Of a stretch of DNA of 25,655 nt, positions 17,825 through 24,635 are shown piece by piece. How positions within the stretch are numbered: position 1 is the stretch's first letter; the number at the start of each line of letters is the position of its first letter. The stretch is from a virus, in IMG/VR virus record IMGVR_UViG_3300032134_000017, positions 1 to 25,655 of that record. One strand, written 5' to 3'. The position numbers and the translations under genes were made by a program. The notes under the pieces are model-generated. The model was not told the DNA's origin. It made no database searches and worked only from the letters and a program-made list of their open reading frames with translations.

Positions 17825-19666
17825 TTATGTCCCTATACTAGTAGCTCCCCCAATAGGGGATTTAACAGCTTCATCTGCTGAAACTTCCGCTGCTTCTCTA
17901 ATTCTTTTCATTTCCTCAAGGGTCTCTTCAGCAACGGTATCTCTTCCGACTCCCAAGATACCTTCAATACTTCGTCCTAACATATTCGCTGTTTCATCTA
18001 AAAATTCAGGAGATGTTTTAATTTCTTTTTCAGTATTTACCGAAGTTTTTTTTGTGTGTTCTTCAATTTGTTGGGTAAGACCAAACATCGCCCTATCGCC
18101 TTTTCTCGTTTTCTCGAAGGCACCCATAAGATCCGCTAACTGTTGTTCTTGTGTCTTTTTCTTACCCTTATCCTTATCCTTTGTGACCGCAGCAGCATGA
18201 GCTTCTATATCGGACTGGGAATTGACTAACGCTCTCCCCCAATTTCCAACGAAACCAGGAACAAGCTTATATGAACCCAACTCAATTAACATATGTCCCA
18301 TGGCTAGAATTACTTTTTTATAGGCACTATTAACAGCTTCAATAAGAGGATCCATAAAGCCAAATTTATCATTTAACAGTTTAATTATAAGAATAATTGC
18401 ACCAACAGCAGCAATTAAAGGCCAGAACGGAGCAGCAGCGGCTATAATACCTATTGTAAAACTAGCAAGACCGAGAATAGGCCCAATTAGGGCAATAGCA
18501 AAACCAGCTAAGGCTTTAGCAGTAACCCAGACAAGTTTCGCACCAAGCTTGATCAAGTGGGGTATGATGACTATTGTAATTATTTCTCCAAATTTTGTCC
18601 ACAATTCTTTTGCTTTTTCTACTACTCCTGATAATCCTCCAAGCCATATATAAAGTTCCAACGCTTTTATAATCACAAATGTAAGAGCTTGTTTTAAGAC
18701 CACCCCTATAACGGTAGCAACATCCAGAATGATGGGATAGAAAGTTATAAATGCTTGTTGCAATGGAAGAAGAATTTCAGCTTTGATTACAGAAAGTTGA
18801 TTTCCAAAATCAGCAGCTTGTTCGCCCTCTTTAGCTACTCTCTCTCCAAATGCGTCTTGAACAGCGGTGAGTTGGATAGCTGACTCACCAAAAATCTCAC
18901 TAGCAACTCCAATTTGGAAGAATCCTTCACTAGCATCCCCTACCACCGACTCAAATGTACCAGCACCTTTTTGTATAGCATCTTTAAGAATGCTTTGAGC
19001 TTCTTCGGCACTCTTAGCAGCAGATAACTGCTCTCTCACTCCCTCCATCCCTAACATCGTAAGCTTCTCATAACCCTCCATGCTAGTGTCCATGATCATA
19101 CTCATAACACTTTGCATGGGGCCTTTCATGGATGGCCCTAATTCAGCAGTTAACGAAGCAAAAGCTTGAGTAACCTCAGCCCCCATACCAGCTAATTTTT
19201 GAGCAGGGAAGCTCTTTTCTAAAGCACTCATAGCGTCAACCAAATGATCTGTACTAACCATCCATTCATCGCCTATTTGTACAAAGTTTTTAGCTAATGC
19301 ATTAGTTGCCTCTCTAGAAACCCCTAATTGCGACTCCATTTTAGCAAATGCCATCGCGGTTTTCTTAGATTCTGTCCCTGTTAATCTTTGTTGGTTAACT
19401 AAGTGTGCAAGACCAGCCGTATTACCTTGCATACCAACCTCTAACCCAGCAATAGAAGCAGTAAATCTTTCACTAATATCCCCCCGCAAACCCTGCATAG
19501 TGGGAGTAAGTTCTTGATTAGTGTGCTCTAAAGAGGTTCCCAAAGCTAAAGAAGCTTTTTGTGCATTTTCACCAAATTGCATAGTTTCCCTGAGTGTATC
19601 TTTCAGAGCATCTACAGCAGTAATAACACCACCAAGAGCAAGTTCTAGTCCAGCACCAGCAGGCAT
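17825..19666 (-). CDS. Tape measure protein
   Basis: A 613-residue protein rich in Ala and helices. It starts GAGLELALGGVITAVDALKD, continues with long amphipathic helices to about residue 300, then has a dense block of hydrophobic segments at about 305-435 (for example FITFYPIILDVATVIGVVL and FWPLIAAVGAIILIIKLL), and ends in a charged helical tail with a KDKDKGKKK stretch. This pattern (helical rod plus membrane-active centre) is that of tape measure proteins, which set tail length and help DNA cross the inner membrane. At about 0.15 nm per residue it predicts a tail near 90 nm, close to T4 (gp29, 590 residues). It starts 2 bases after the upstream stop with AAGGAAA in front. The usual chaperone pair is not directly upstream; the gp26-like candidate lies about 4 kb away, beyond the primase cluster. 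Confidence 0.88.
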   Translation of the reverse strand: MPAGAGLELALGGVITAVDALKDTLRETMQFGENAQKASLALGTSLEHTNQELTPTMQGLRGDISERFTASIAGLEVGMQGNTAGLAHLVNQQRLTGTESKKTAMAFAKMESQLGVSREATNALAKNFVQIGDEWMVSTDHLVDAMSALEKSFPAQKLAGMGAEVTQAFASLTAELGPSMKGPMQSVMSMIMDTSMEGYEKLTMLGMEGVREQLSAAKSAEEAQSILKDAIQKGAGTFESVVGDASEGFFQIGVASEIFGESAIQLTAVQDAFGERVAKEGEQAADFGNQLSVIKAEILLPLQQAFITFYPIILDVATVIGVVLKQALTFVIIKALELYIWLGGLSGVVEKAKELWTKFGEIITIVIIPHLIKLGAKLVWVTAKALAGFAIALIGPILGLASFTIGIIAAAAPFWPLIAAVGAIILIIKLLNDKFGFMDPLIEAVNSAYKKVILAMGHMLIELGSYKLVPGFVGNWGRALVNSQSDIEAHAAAVTKDKDKGKKKTQEQQLADLMGAFEKTRKGDRAMFGLTQQIEEHTKKTSVNTEKEIKTSPEFLDETANMLGRSIEGILGVGRDTVAEETLEEMKRIREAAEVSADEAVKSPIGGATSIGT

Positions 19667-19668
19667 AG

Positions 19669-20037
19669 TTAAAGTTTCCTTATTTTTCTAAGAGGTCCAA
19701 AGATATGACTCAAAATATAAGTTCTGTAATTATCTTCTGGTAATTCTCTATTTTTATATAGAGTTTCTAAAGAATTGGGAGTATAAGTGCTATCCGTAGG
19801 GATTTTAAATCCTGTAAGAAGAACATTTCCTGTAGATGCATCCTTTGTTACTGGCTCTGTTATAAGAAAAATTCTATATCCTCTACTACCCTTTCCTTCA
19901 CCAAGCTTATATCTAAAGAAAAGTATATCTCCAGGGTTAGCACAAGAGTCCGATTTTGGAACAATAGCTACCTCCCACCATTGGTCTGCTCCGACCTCAG
20001 TTAAAAAATTACGAATTTCTGGTGAAAATCTGGTCAT
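19669..20037 (-). CDS. Small tail-operon protein of unknown function
   Basis: A 122-residue soluble protein, first gene of the leftward block. It contains ADQWWEVAIVP, a GDILFFRYKL segment, GYRIFLITEPV, LLTGFKIP and a C-terminal NYRTYILSHIFGPLRKIRKL. The alternating strands and the final YRTY...L..I.GPLRKI segment suggest a small folded beta domain, but I recognise no family. It ends 2 bases before the tape-measure start, so the two are surely co-transcribed and a tail assembly or tube-end role is possible. No clear Shine-Dalgarno precedes its ATG (AATATAAGAAC), unlike most genes of this strand. It faces the rightward 99-residue gene across a 34-base AT-rich spacer that must hold its promoter. 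Confidence 0.7.
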   Translation of the reverse strand: MTRFSPEIRNFLTEVGADQWWEVAIVPKSDSCANPGDILFFRYKLGEGKGSRGYRIFLITEPVTKDASTGNVLLTGFKIPTDSTYTPNSLETLYKNRELPEDNYRTYILSHIFGPLRKIRKL

Positions 20038-20071
20038 GTTCTTATATTATATATAAAGATTAGCTTAAACC
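20038..20071. promoter_or_regulatory. 34-base divergent AT-rich spacer with inverted repeat TTATAT-TAT-ATATAA
   Basis: This spacer separates the start of the leftward tail operon (20037) from a rightward gene (20072). At 20042-20056 it holds a perfect 6-base inverted repeat around TAT. The symmetry gives TATA-type hexamers on both strands, so a two-way promoter is plausible. No clear -35 element or exact T4 late-promoter octamer is seen. Function is inferred from position. Confidence 0.4.
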
Positions 20072-20371
20072 ATGAATAATAATCTCGATGTAGAAATAAT
20101 TGATTTTCTTGATTTAATAAATGAAACACTTAGTTACTCATTTGTAGAAAAATGGAGACATAAGTATTCTGAAAAATTTATAAAGCACTTTCAACTAAAA
20201 GTTTTAGATTCTATGAACAAGCAGAAGCCTATCAAGCTGGAGATGCTCTATAATTATCTTACTAAGAAGTGTAAATACTCACCAGAGCAAGTAAATAACT
20301 TCTTTATCTCTATAGAGATAGATATCTATCATCCCTTTATATACGGGGCTTGGCCTAAGATTTCTTCTTAG
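20072..20371 (+). CDS. 99-residue helical protein of unknown function
   Basis: The only frame that fills the 317 bases between the leftward tail operon and the leftward nuclease gene, and it does so exactly, which supports its being real. The protein is acidic at the N-terminus (LDVEIIDFLDLINETL), Lys-rich in the middle and mostly helical, with Leu/Ile/Phe spacing of a small globular domain. It ends with IDIYHPFIYGAW. No motif was recognised. No Shine-Dalgarno precedes the ATG. Its 3' end overlaps the nuclease gene on the other strand by 17 bases. A rightward transcript from 20038-20071 would carry it, then run antisense through the nuclease gene and reach the primase gene. A small regulator or replication accessory protein is possible, but this is a guess from the neighbours only. 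Confidence 0.6.
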   Translation: MNNNLDVEIIDFLDLINETLSYSFVEKWRHKYSEKFIKHFQLKVLDSMNKQKPIKLEMLYNYLTKKCKYSPEQVNNFFISIEIDIYHPFIYGAWPKISS

Positions 20372-21125
20372 CTTTTAGTTCATCTATCTTTTTGCTTACC
20401 TCATGCATCGTACAGAACTCTGGGCAAGCGGTCTTGTAAGCACACCAGTTACAAAACTCATTTCTACTAGGTTTCATCTCGTCTTTCTTCCTTTTACGGA
20501 TCTTCCAGACCTCATCAACTATCTTTCTTATATGTGCGTTGATTTGAGGGACGGAGTACTGGACATGAACAAAGTTATTGGTTAGGGGATAGTAGTGTGC
20601 AGCCACTATTTGGGAGAAGGGGATCTTATAGAGCTTACTGATAGCATAAACATATCCCTTCAATTGAGTGTCCTGATAAAGCTCTACTTTACTTTTTTCT
20701 CTTTTTGAAGTCTTGTAGTCGATTACCAAGTATCCTCCATCTTTACCCTTTATAACACGGTCAATAACCCCATTAAGCGTAATGTCCTCTTTAACGGGAA
20801 CTTCGAAGACTAACTCAGTAGCCACCGTTTCTTCAAGTTTTGGGTTGAACTCAAGAAAATTGTTAATACACTTTAAATCTTTGCCCGTGTACTTCTTTGA
20901 TACCTTGTATGAACCCCTTACCTCCTCAGCAATCAACACTAGCTCTTCCTGAGTTTTTGCGTTCACTCCATCTTCAAGTATCTTGTGGATATATGACCCA
21001 AAGTGAAGAGCCTCCGTGTTGGACTCCCTTGGTTCAGGAAGCCGATCAACATAACGATAACGATATTTTAACTGACACTGTTTATAAGTCTGAAACTTAG
21101 ATTCGGAAATTGTTTTTATGTACAT
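20355..21125 (-). CDS. PD-(D/E)XK nuclease with Fe-S cluster, Cas4/RecB-like
   Basis: A 256-residue protein with the RecB-family order of motifs: Cys17 in TYKQCQLKYRYRY, GxxxH at Gly43-His47, Glu104, Asp122 in GVIDRVI, Asp136-x-Lys138 in LVIDYKTSK, and QxxxY at Gln154-Tyr158. The C-terminus carries Cys225, Cys228 and Cys234 (FCNWCAYKTAC), which with Cys17 form the 4Fe-4S site seen in Cas4 and AddB. These residues predict a metal-dependent DNA exonuclease, acting in recombination, end processing or host DNA breakdown. No cas1, cas2 or CRISPR repeat is near, so a CRISPR role is not supported. The start is well fixed: GAGG lies 7 bases before the ATG and the family begins with this Tyr/Ser/Cys segment. 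The start overlaps the primase start by 8 bases and the end overlaps the 99-residue gene by 17. Confidence 0.9.
   Translation of the reverse strand: MYIKTISESKFQTYKQCQLKYRYRYVDRLPEPRESNTEALHFGSYIHKILEDGVNAKTQEELVLIAEEVRGSYKVSKKYTGKDLKCINNFLEFNPKLEETVATELVFEVPVKEDITLNGVIDRVIKGKDGGYLVIDYKTSKREKSKVELYQDTQLKGYVYAISKLYKIPFSQIVAAHYYPLTNNFVHVQYSVPQINAHIRKIVDEVWKIRKRKKDEMKPSRNEFCNWCAYKTACPEFCTMHEVSKKIDELKAKKKS
21118..21125. other. Palindromic shared start site ATGTACAT of two divergent genes
   Basis: The octamer equals its own reverse complement. Reading rightward, 21118-21120 is the primase ATG; reading leftward, 21125-21123 is the nuclease ATG. Both proteins therefore begin Met-Tyr-Ile. Each gene's ribosome binding region and any near promoter must lie inside the other gene's coding sequence. 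Confidence 0.85.
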
Positions 21126-22110
21126 AATATCACCTCAGTTTATTAGAGACTATCTTACTCAAAACTTCAAGAATAATGGGAAACTATCGGCTAGTGGGCG
21201 CGAGTTCATCATGGAGTCTCTATTCGTCAATCATGACTGGAAGAAGCACATGAGCGTCAATGTAGATAGTGGTTTGTGGCAGTGTTTCAAGACAGGAAGA
21301 TCAGGTAACTTCACCAGACTATATGCAGAGGTAGAAGGTATTCCGTACTTTAGGGCCCAAAGAGATCTTATAATCAAGAACTTTGAATTCCTTGGTGAGG
21401 AGGTTCCCGAATTAGATAGACCAACGAAGGAGCTAGAGCTAGACACAAGTAAGTTAATCCCTGTCGATATTAACTCAGGAATGTCGGAGGATAAGAAAAT
21501 TCTTGATGCGTGGAATTTCTTATTCGGTCGAAAACTATTCGACATGGAGAACATAGAAGTAGGCCCCTTTTATCTGTGTACTGAGGGGAAGTTCACAGAC
21601 CGTATTATTATCCCATTCAGGGCAGAAGGAACTGTATACTACTTTCAAGCCCGCGCCCTTTACGATCAATCCCCGAAGTATTTAAATCCATCAACCGAGA
21701 TTGCCCCTAAGCCGTCCGACATCCTGTATCCGTATGATGAAAATTCTGACCACTTAGTGGTGTGTGAGGGGCCTCTAGATGCCCGCGCACTACAACTTCA
21801 AGGCGTTAATGCTACTGCCACTATTGGAAGCTCAATCAGCCCTAGACAGGCTGATATACTGTCTACCTTTGAAGGAAAGATTATCCTAGGATACGACAAC
21901 GATGAGGCGGGACAACGAGGTATTGAGAAGTTTGACAGGATCAGAAAAGAAATGAGGATGGAAGGCTTTGAAATATGCCCTCCACCCTCAGGATTTAAAG
22001 ATTGGAATGAAGCTCACATCGCTGATGAAAACTTATTTCAATGGGTTATGGAAAAAACTGTTGCGTATGATTTCGAGTATCAGATTAGTACTCAACTAGG
22101 TTCTGATTAA
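21118..22110 (+). CDS. DNA primase, toprim family, T4 gp61-like
   Basis: A 330-residue protein close in length to T4 gp61 (342). The toprim catalytic residues are visible: Glu217 and Asp221 in VVCEGPLDARALQ, and Asp260 and Asp262 in ILGYDNDEAGQRG, followed by KDWNEA at about 294-299 as in DnaG-type primases. It should make RNA primers for lagging-strand synthesis together with a gp41-type helicase, which is not in this window. The N-terminal segment HMSVNVDSGLWQCFKTGRSG has the shape of the primase zinc domain but only one Cys (Cys56), so a standard zinc ribbon seems lost. The start at 21118 agrees with the YIISPQFIRDYL beginning expected for the family; only a weak GGAA precedes it. The 3' end overlaps a leftward structural gene by 26 bases. 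Confidence 0.9.
   Translation: MYIISPQFIRDYLTQNFKNNGKLSASGREFIMESLFVNHDWKKHMSVNVDSGLWQCFKTGRSGNFTRLYAEVEGIPYFRAQRDLIIKNFEFLGEEVPELDRPTKELELDTSKLIPVDINSGMSEDKKILDAWNFLFGRKLFDMENIEVGPFYLCTEGKFTDRIIIPFRAEGTVYYFQARALYDQSPKYLNPSTEIAPKPSDILYPYDENSDHLVVCEGPLDARALQLQGVNATATIGSSISPRQADILSTFEGKIILGYDNDEAGQRGIEKFDRIRKEMRMEGFEICPPPSGFKDWNEAHIADENLFQWVMEKTVAYDFEYQISTQLGSD
21133..21136 (-). promoter_or_regulatory. Ribosome binding site of the nuclease gene, inside the primase gene
   Basis: On the minus strand GAGG is followed by TGATATT and then the ATG at 21125. It is a good Shine-Dalgarno at normal spacing, yet on the plus strand these bases are codons 6-7 of the primase. It fixes the nuclease start and supports the divergent overlap as real. 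Confidence 0.7.
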
Positions 22111-22654
22111 AGGGAGGACAAGCTTGTTCACAATGCATTAATAATTGAGCAACGTGGGAACCCATGGTAGCTGAAGTGTCATAAGTGGGATTATATTCCC
22201 CTGGTAACTTTGCTATAACACAGTTGTTTGATCTATTACAAAGAGATTCCGCATCAGTTCCAACCACCCATTTTCTACGCATGTAACCAACAGCACTTGT
22301 AGTCACAGTTCCAGAAGTACCTAACCCACCAACAGTGCTATCACTAAAGAATCCTAGTTTTTGTGGTTGAAAAAGCCCACTACAATATGAGGCTTTCTCT
22401 TTTTCTTCTGCAACTTGAATGGTGTAATTACAATCAATATAACTATAAGCAACTGCTGGGGCTCCTGAGACTACACCCCCTGCTGCTGGGGTTGGCACAC
22501 TATCATAAACAAATACTCTTTTATACATAGCATTAATGACTTGAGTATGAGTAAACCAATCAGCAAATTCACAAGAGCTAGTATCTCCAGAAGCGTTGAG
22601 ATTATCTGTTATAGATGTAGCTATTCTTACAGGGGCAATTTCAGATGGGGGCAT
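22085..22654 (-). CDS. Cys-rich structural protein of unknown function
   Basis: A 189-residue protein without signal peptide or membrane segment. It has seven cysteines (28, 75, 91, 139, 145, 175, 179), many for a cytoplasmic phage protein, plus a Gly/Ser/Thr-rich centre. The Cys pairs CNRSNNC and CEQAC could bind metal or form disulfides in the finished particle. GGAGG lies 10 bases before the ATG, a strong ribosome binding site that suggests high expression, as for virion proteins. It lies downstream of another probable structural gene with 65 bases between them. Its last 26 bases overlap the primase gene on the opposite strand. I do not recognise a family; neck, tail-completion or decoration protein are all open. 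Confidence 0.65.
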   Translation of the reverse strand: MPPSEIAPVRIATSITDNLNASGDTSSCEFADWFTHTQVINAMYKRVFVYDSVPTPAAGGVVSGAPAVAYSYIDCNYTIQVAEEKEKASYCSGLFQPQKLGFFSDSTVGGLGTSGTVTTSAVGYMRRKWVVGTDAESLCNRSNNCVIAKLPGEYNPTYDTSATMGSHVAQLLMHCEQACPPFNQNLVEY

Positions 22655-22688
22655 AATATTTTTTCCTCCATCATATCTAGGTTATAAC

Positions 22689-22717
22689 TTAGATATTTTT
22701 TATAAAATATTATCTAA
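22689..22717. repeat. AT-rich inverted repeat between two structural genes
   Basis: TTAGATA at 22689-22695 is matched by TATCTAA at 22711-22717, with an AT-only 15-base loop that can pair further (ATATTTT with AAAATAT). It lies in the 65-base spacer after the 324-residue gene and before the 189-residue gene. It may be a weak terminator or a promoter or operator region; the stem has little GC, so a strong intrinsic terminator is unlikely. Confidence 0.4.
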
Positions 22718-22719
22718 AT

Positions 22720-23694
22720 TCAAGTAATAGTAAAATAGAACGGGGGAGTAACAAAGTTCTGAGTTAAGAAAGAGTACTTAGCCACAATGAAATATGTTCC
22801 CACCCCAATCGCGTCCGCATCTGCAAATGTATTATAATTATAAAGGATCGTGTTGTCTGTCGTAACTGAAGCAGGTTCATCTTCCAAAACCGTAGTCCAA
22901 GCTTCTTGATTAACACTATCATCATTAACTTTTTTGATAGTAACTGAAGCACCCGTAATTGGATAATCTTTCAAGATATTCTTAACTTCTTCTGAGAGAG
23001 TCCTGTTTTGAACCGTAAGATCAGTCGTAATCTTCATATCAATCTTTTCACCAAAACGCAACTTCTTGTTTATCAATCTATTACGAGTAGTAACTAGGAG
23101 CGGTTCTGTGATAGTAGTGAAGTTATCATTATACAGGCTGAAGTTATTGATAAAGATTTGATACTCAGAGTCCTCAAAGAGTTTTACAGTCCAAACATCA
23201 ATATAGTCCTGAACAGAAGAGGCAGTGTTGGTTACGGTGACTCCTGCACTGTATGGGTAACGTATAGTATAGCCACCTGATAAATCTAGACTACCATCTA
23301 GAACAGCAATATAGTCTCCTGTACCAACTCTAAAAATACCACTAGCTTGGTTCCCTGGTACATATGCAGGGAACCAAGCCAAATCCCCAAGGTTATTGGA
23401 GGTAACTCTACCATCTATACCATCATGAGGATCCTCGCGCGTACCCAGGGGATTTCCAGAAATCCCAAAGCTCATGGCAATGACCGAGGTAGCATCACTA
23501 CTAAGTAGTCCGTCATCACCTTCCACAATAGAATCAGGAGAAATATTTGCTGCCTTAGTAAAGATAGTACATGCACTTACATCATAAGGATCAATAAACG
23601 CTCCATTATTAATAAATAGCGTTCGAATAGCTACTTTCCCACCCACACTTGGGCGATTATGTCTATCAACTAGAGTTACTCCGTTTAATTGCAT
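22720..23694 (-). CDS. Beta-rich virion protein of unknown function
   Basis: A 324-residue protein starting MQLNGVTLVDRHNRP. It is rich in beta-branched residues, Asp and Asn, with segments such as GDYIAVLDGSLDLSGGYTIR and a C-terminal IGVGTYFIVAKYSF then PPFYFTIT, which look like immunoglobulin-like or other beta-sandwich domains. There is no signal peptide, membrane segment or catalytic motif that I can see. Its first 29 bases overlap the end of the -1 frame of the gp26-like gene, and a GGAGAGAG stretch inside that frame serves as its ribosome binding site. Tight linkage to the gp26-like chaperone and to a structural gene suggests a tail or neck component. This is by position only. Confidence 0.65.
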   Translation of the reverse strand: MQLNGVTLVDRHNRPSVGGKVAIRTLFINNGAFIDPYDVSACTIFTKAANISPDSIVEGDDGLLSSDATSVIAMSFGISGNPLGTREDPHDGIDGRVTSNNLGDLAWFPAYVPGNQASGIFRVGTGDYIAVLDGSLDLSGGYTIRYPYSAGVTVTNTASSVQDYIDVWTVKLFEDSEYQIFINNFSLYNDNFTTITEPLLVTTRNRLINKKLRFGEKIDMKITTDLTVQNRTLSEEVKNILKDYPITGASVTIKKVNDDSVNQEAWTTVLEDEPASVTTDNTILYNYNTFADADAIGVGTYFIVAKYSFLTQNFVTPPFYFTIT

Positions 23695-23860
23695 CTTCTT
23701 CTCTCTCCAAGTCTTCCTTTAATAATTTAAGAAAAATTGTCCTCTCGGTACGAGACATAGTTTTTACATCAGAATAACTGAAATGTGCTCGTTTCACAAG
23801 TATATAGGCTTCTAGAAGAAGAGAATCAACATCAATTACTTCATCTAGCTCACATCGAAA
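23666..23860 (-). CDS. -1 frame extension of the gp26-like protein (64 codons)
   Basis: If ribosomes slip back one base at the AAATTTT heptamer after codon 244 (Phe), they read 64 further codons, FRCELDEVIDVDSLLLEAYI and onward through VKRAHFSYSDVKTMSRTERT to a charged helix ending in KRSNSS, then stop at 23666-23668. The whole product would be 308 residues. The extension is helical and charged, as expected for the T domain of a G-T chaperone that binds the tape measure. It has no well-placed start of its own: the first ATG (23758) and the GTG at 23797 lack a ribosome binding site and would lose most of the frame. It fills what would otherwise be a 150-base hole, unusual in this dense genome. 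By position it could correspond to T4 gp51, which follows gp26. Confidence 0.6.
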   Translation of the reverse strand, partial: FRCELDEVIDVDSLLLEAYILVKRAHFSYSDVKTMSRTERTIFLKLLKEDLEREEDAIKRSNSS

Positions 23861-24591
23861 AAATTTGCATCAATTGGTAAGTCTACGACCGATACCCCTC
23901 CACAGTCCGTACAGGCAAATTTAATCTTAGTGTCAACACCATAATCGGATTTTATAGCATTTAAAAGGGTTCTAACGTCCTTAAGAGGCAGCTTGTCAAT
24001 AACAGCAGAAATAATAGATTTATCTGTATGTCCGTCGATCTCTACAACAAATCTCCATAGTTGATCTAAAGCAGTAGTAGGATCTGCAAAAATCTTTTCA
24101 TCTCTAACTCTGGGTTGTCTAACTTTGATGTCTTTGGCTAACTGTGGAAGGGTTATAGTAATGGGATCTTCAAAATCATCAGGAACAGGGTTCACATTAA
24201 GCTGAGAAAGCTTGACTGTAGTTGGATTCTCAGCTTTACATTCTTGACAAATAAGTAGGGTATTATAATCATCCCCGTATGAAATTTCTCTTAATTTCAT
24301 AATAAGAAAGAGTTTATCCATAGGAAGAAGCTCTAAAATCTTCACATTAGTTACACACCTTTGAAGAACAAGATTTACAGGATCTTGTTCTTTCTTAGCA
24401 CTAACAATATTCTTTTCATCCTCAAAGGTCATCGGCCTAATGGTCACAGGCATATCGGGATCTTCTAATTCATAAACTCTACACTCGGAAGGTAAGTCTA
24501 CCTCTACCGCTGTATTCGTAGGGAGTTCTTTTAAAAGATCATCAATAATATTTTGTTTTGCTGGGTCAACAGCGTAGCTCTTTTCTGCCAT
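23845..24591 (-). CDS. Baseplate hub assembly/tail chaperone protein, T4 gp26-like (0-frame product)
   Basis: A 248-residue acidic protein resembling the T4_baseplate (gp26) family. It has two CxxC pairs far apart, Cys115/Cys118 (LLICQECKAENP) and Cys227/Cys230 (FACTDCGGVSV), forming a probable zinc ribbon around a helical insert, preceded by VTIRPMTFEDEKNI at about 49-62. In T4, gp26 and the product of the next gene, gp51, act in hub assembly. AGGAG lies 8 bases before the ATG. The stop comes five codons after a slippery A AAT TTT TTC run, and the -1 frame stays open for 64 more codons, so this protein is probably the short form of a frameshift pair like lambda G/GT. The family assignment is by pattern memory, not alignment. 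Confidence 0.8.
   Translation of the reverse strand: MAEKSYAVDPAKQNIIDDLLKELPTNTAVEVDLPSECRVYELEDPDMPVTIRPMTFEDEKNIVSAKKEQDPVNLVLQRCVTNVKILELLPMDKLFLIMKLREISYGDDYNTLLICQECKAENPTTVKLSQLNVNPVPDDFEDPITITLPQLAKDIKVRQPRVRDEKIFADPTTALDQLWRFVVEIDGHTDKSIISAVIDKLPLKDVRTLLNAIKSDYGVDTKIKFACTDCGGVSVVDLPIDANFFDVS
23857..23866 (-). promoter_or_regulatory. Programmed -1 ribosomal frameshift site (A AAT TTT TTC)
   Basis: In the zero frame the codons are GCA AAT TTT TTC GAT, so A AAT TTT (23866-23860) fits the X XXY YYZ slippery rule, and T TTT TTC (23863-23857) fits it again one codon later. The zero-frame stop TAG follows at 23847-23845. Downstream the minus strand contains CTTCTAGAAG, a 10-base palindrome that could help form a stimulating stem. 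Confidence 0.65.
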
Positions 24592-24623
24592 AATTGAATC
24601 TCCTATAGTTAAGATTTCTAAAC

Positions 24624-24629
24624 TATAAT
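24624..24629 (+). promoter_or_regulatory. TATAAT box just before the helicase start
   Basis: A perfect bacterial -10 hexamer ends 6 bases before the helicase ATG. Transcription from it would give a leader of about zero bases. No good -35 lies 16-18 bases upstream, and no Shine-Dalgarno precedes the ATG. It could be a promoter for a leaderless message or chance in an AT-rich spacer. Confidence 0.35.
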
Positions 24630-24635
24630 AGTGTG

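Noticed and set aside
20355-21125. Cas4-like nuclease as part of a CRISPR system
   Set aside because: No cas1, cas2, effector gene or repeat-spacer array is present. Stand-alone Cas4/RecB-like nucleases are common in phages.
22118-22127. Palindrome ACAAGCTTGT after the primase stop as a terminator
   Set aside because: It is inside the coding end of the Cys-rich gene, has no loop and no following U-run.
23666-23758. Independent small gene starting at the ATG at 23758
   Set aside because: No Shine-Dalgarno precedes it and it would leave the open frame between 23759 and 23860 unexplained; the slippery site explains all of it.
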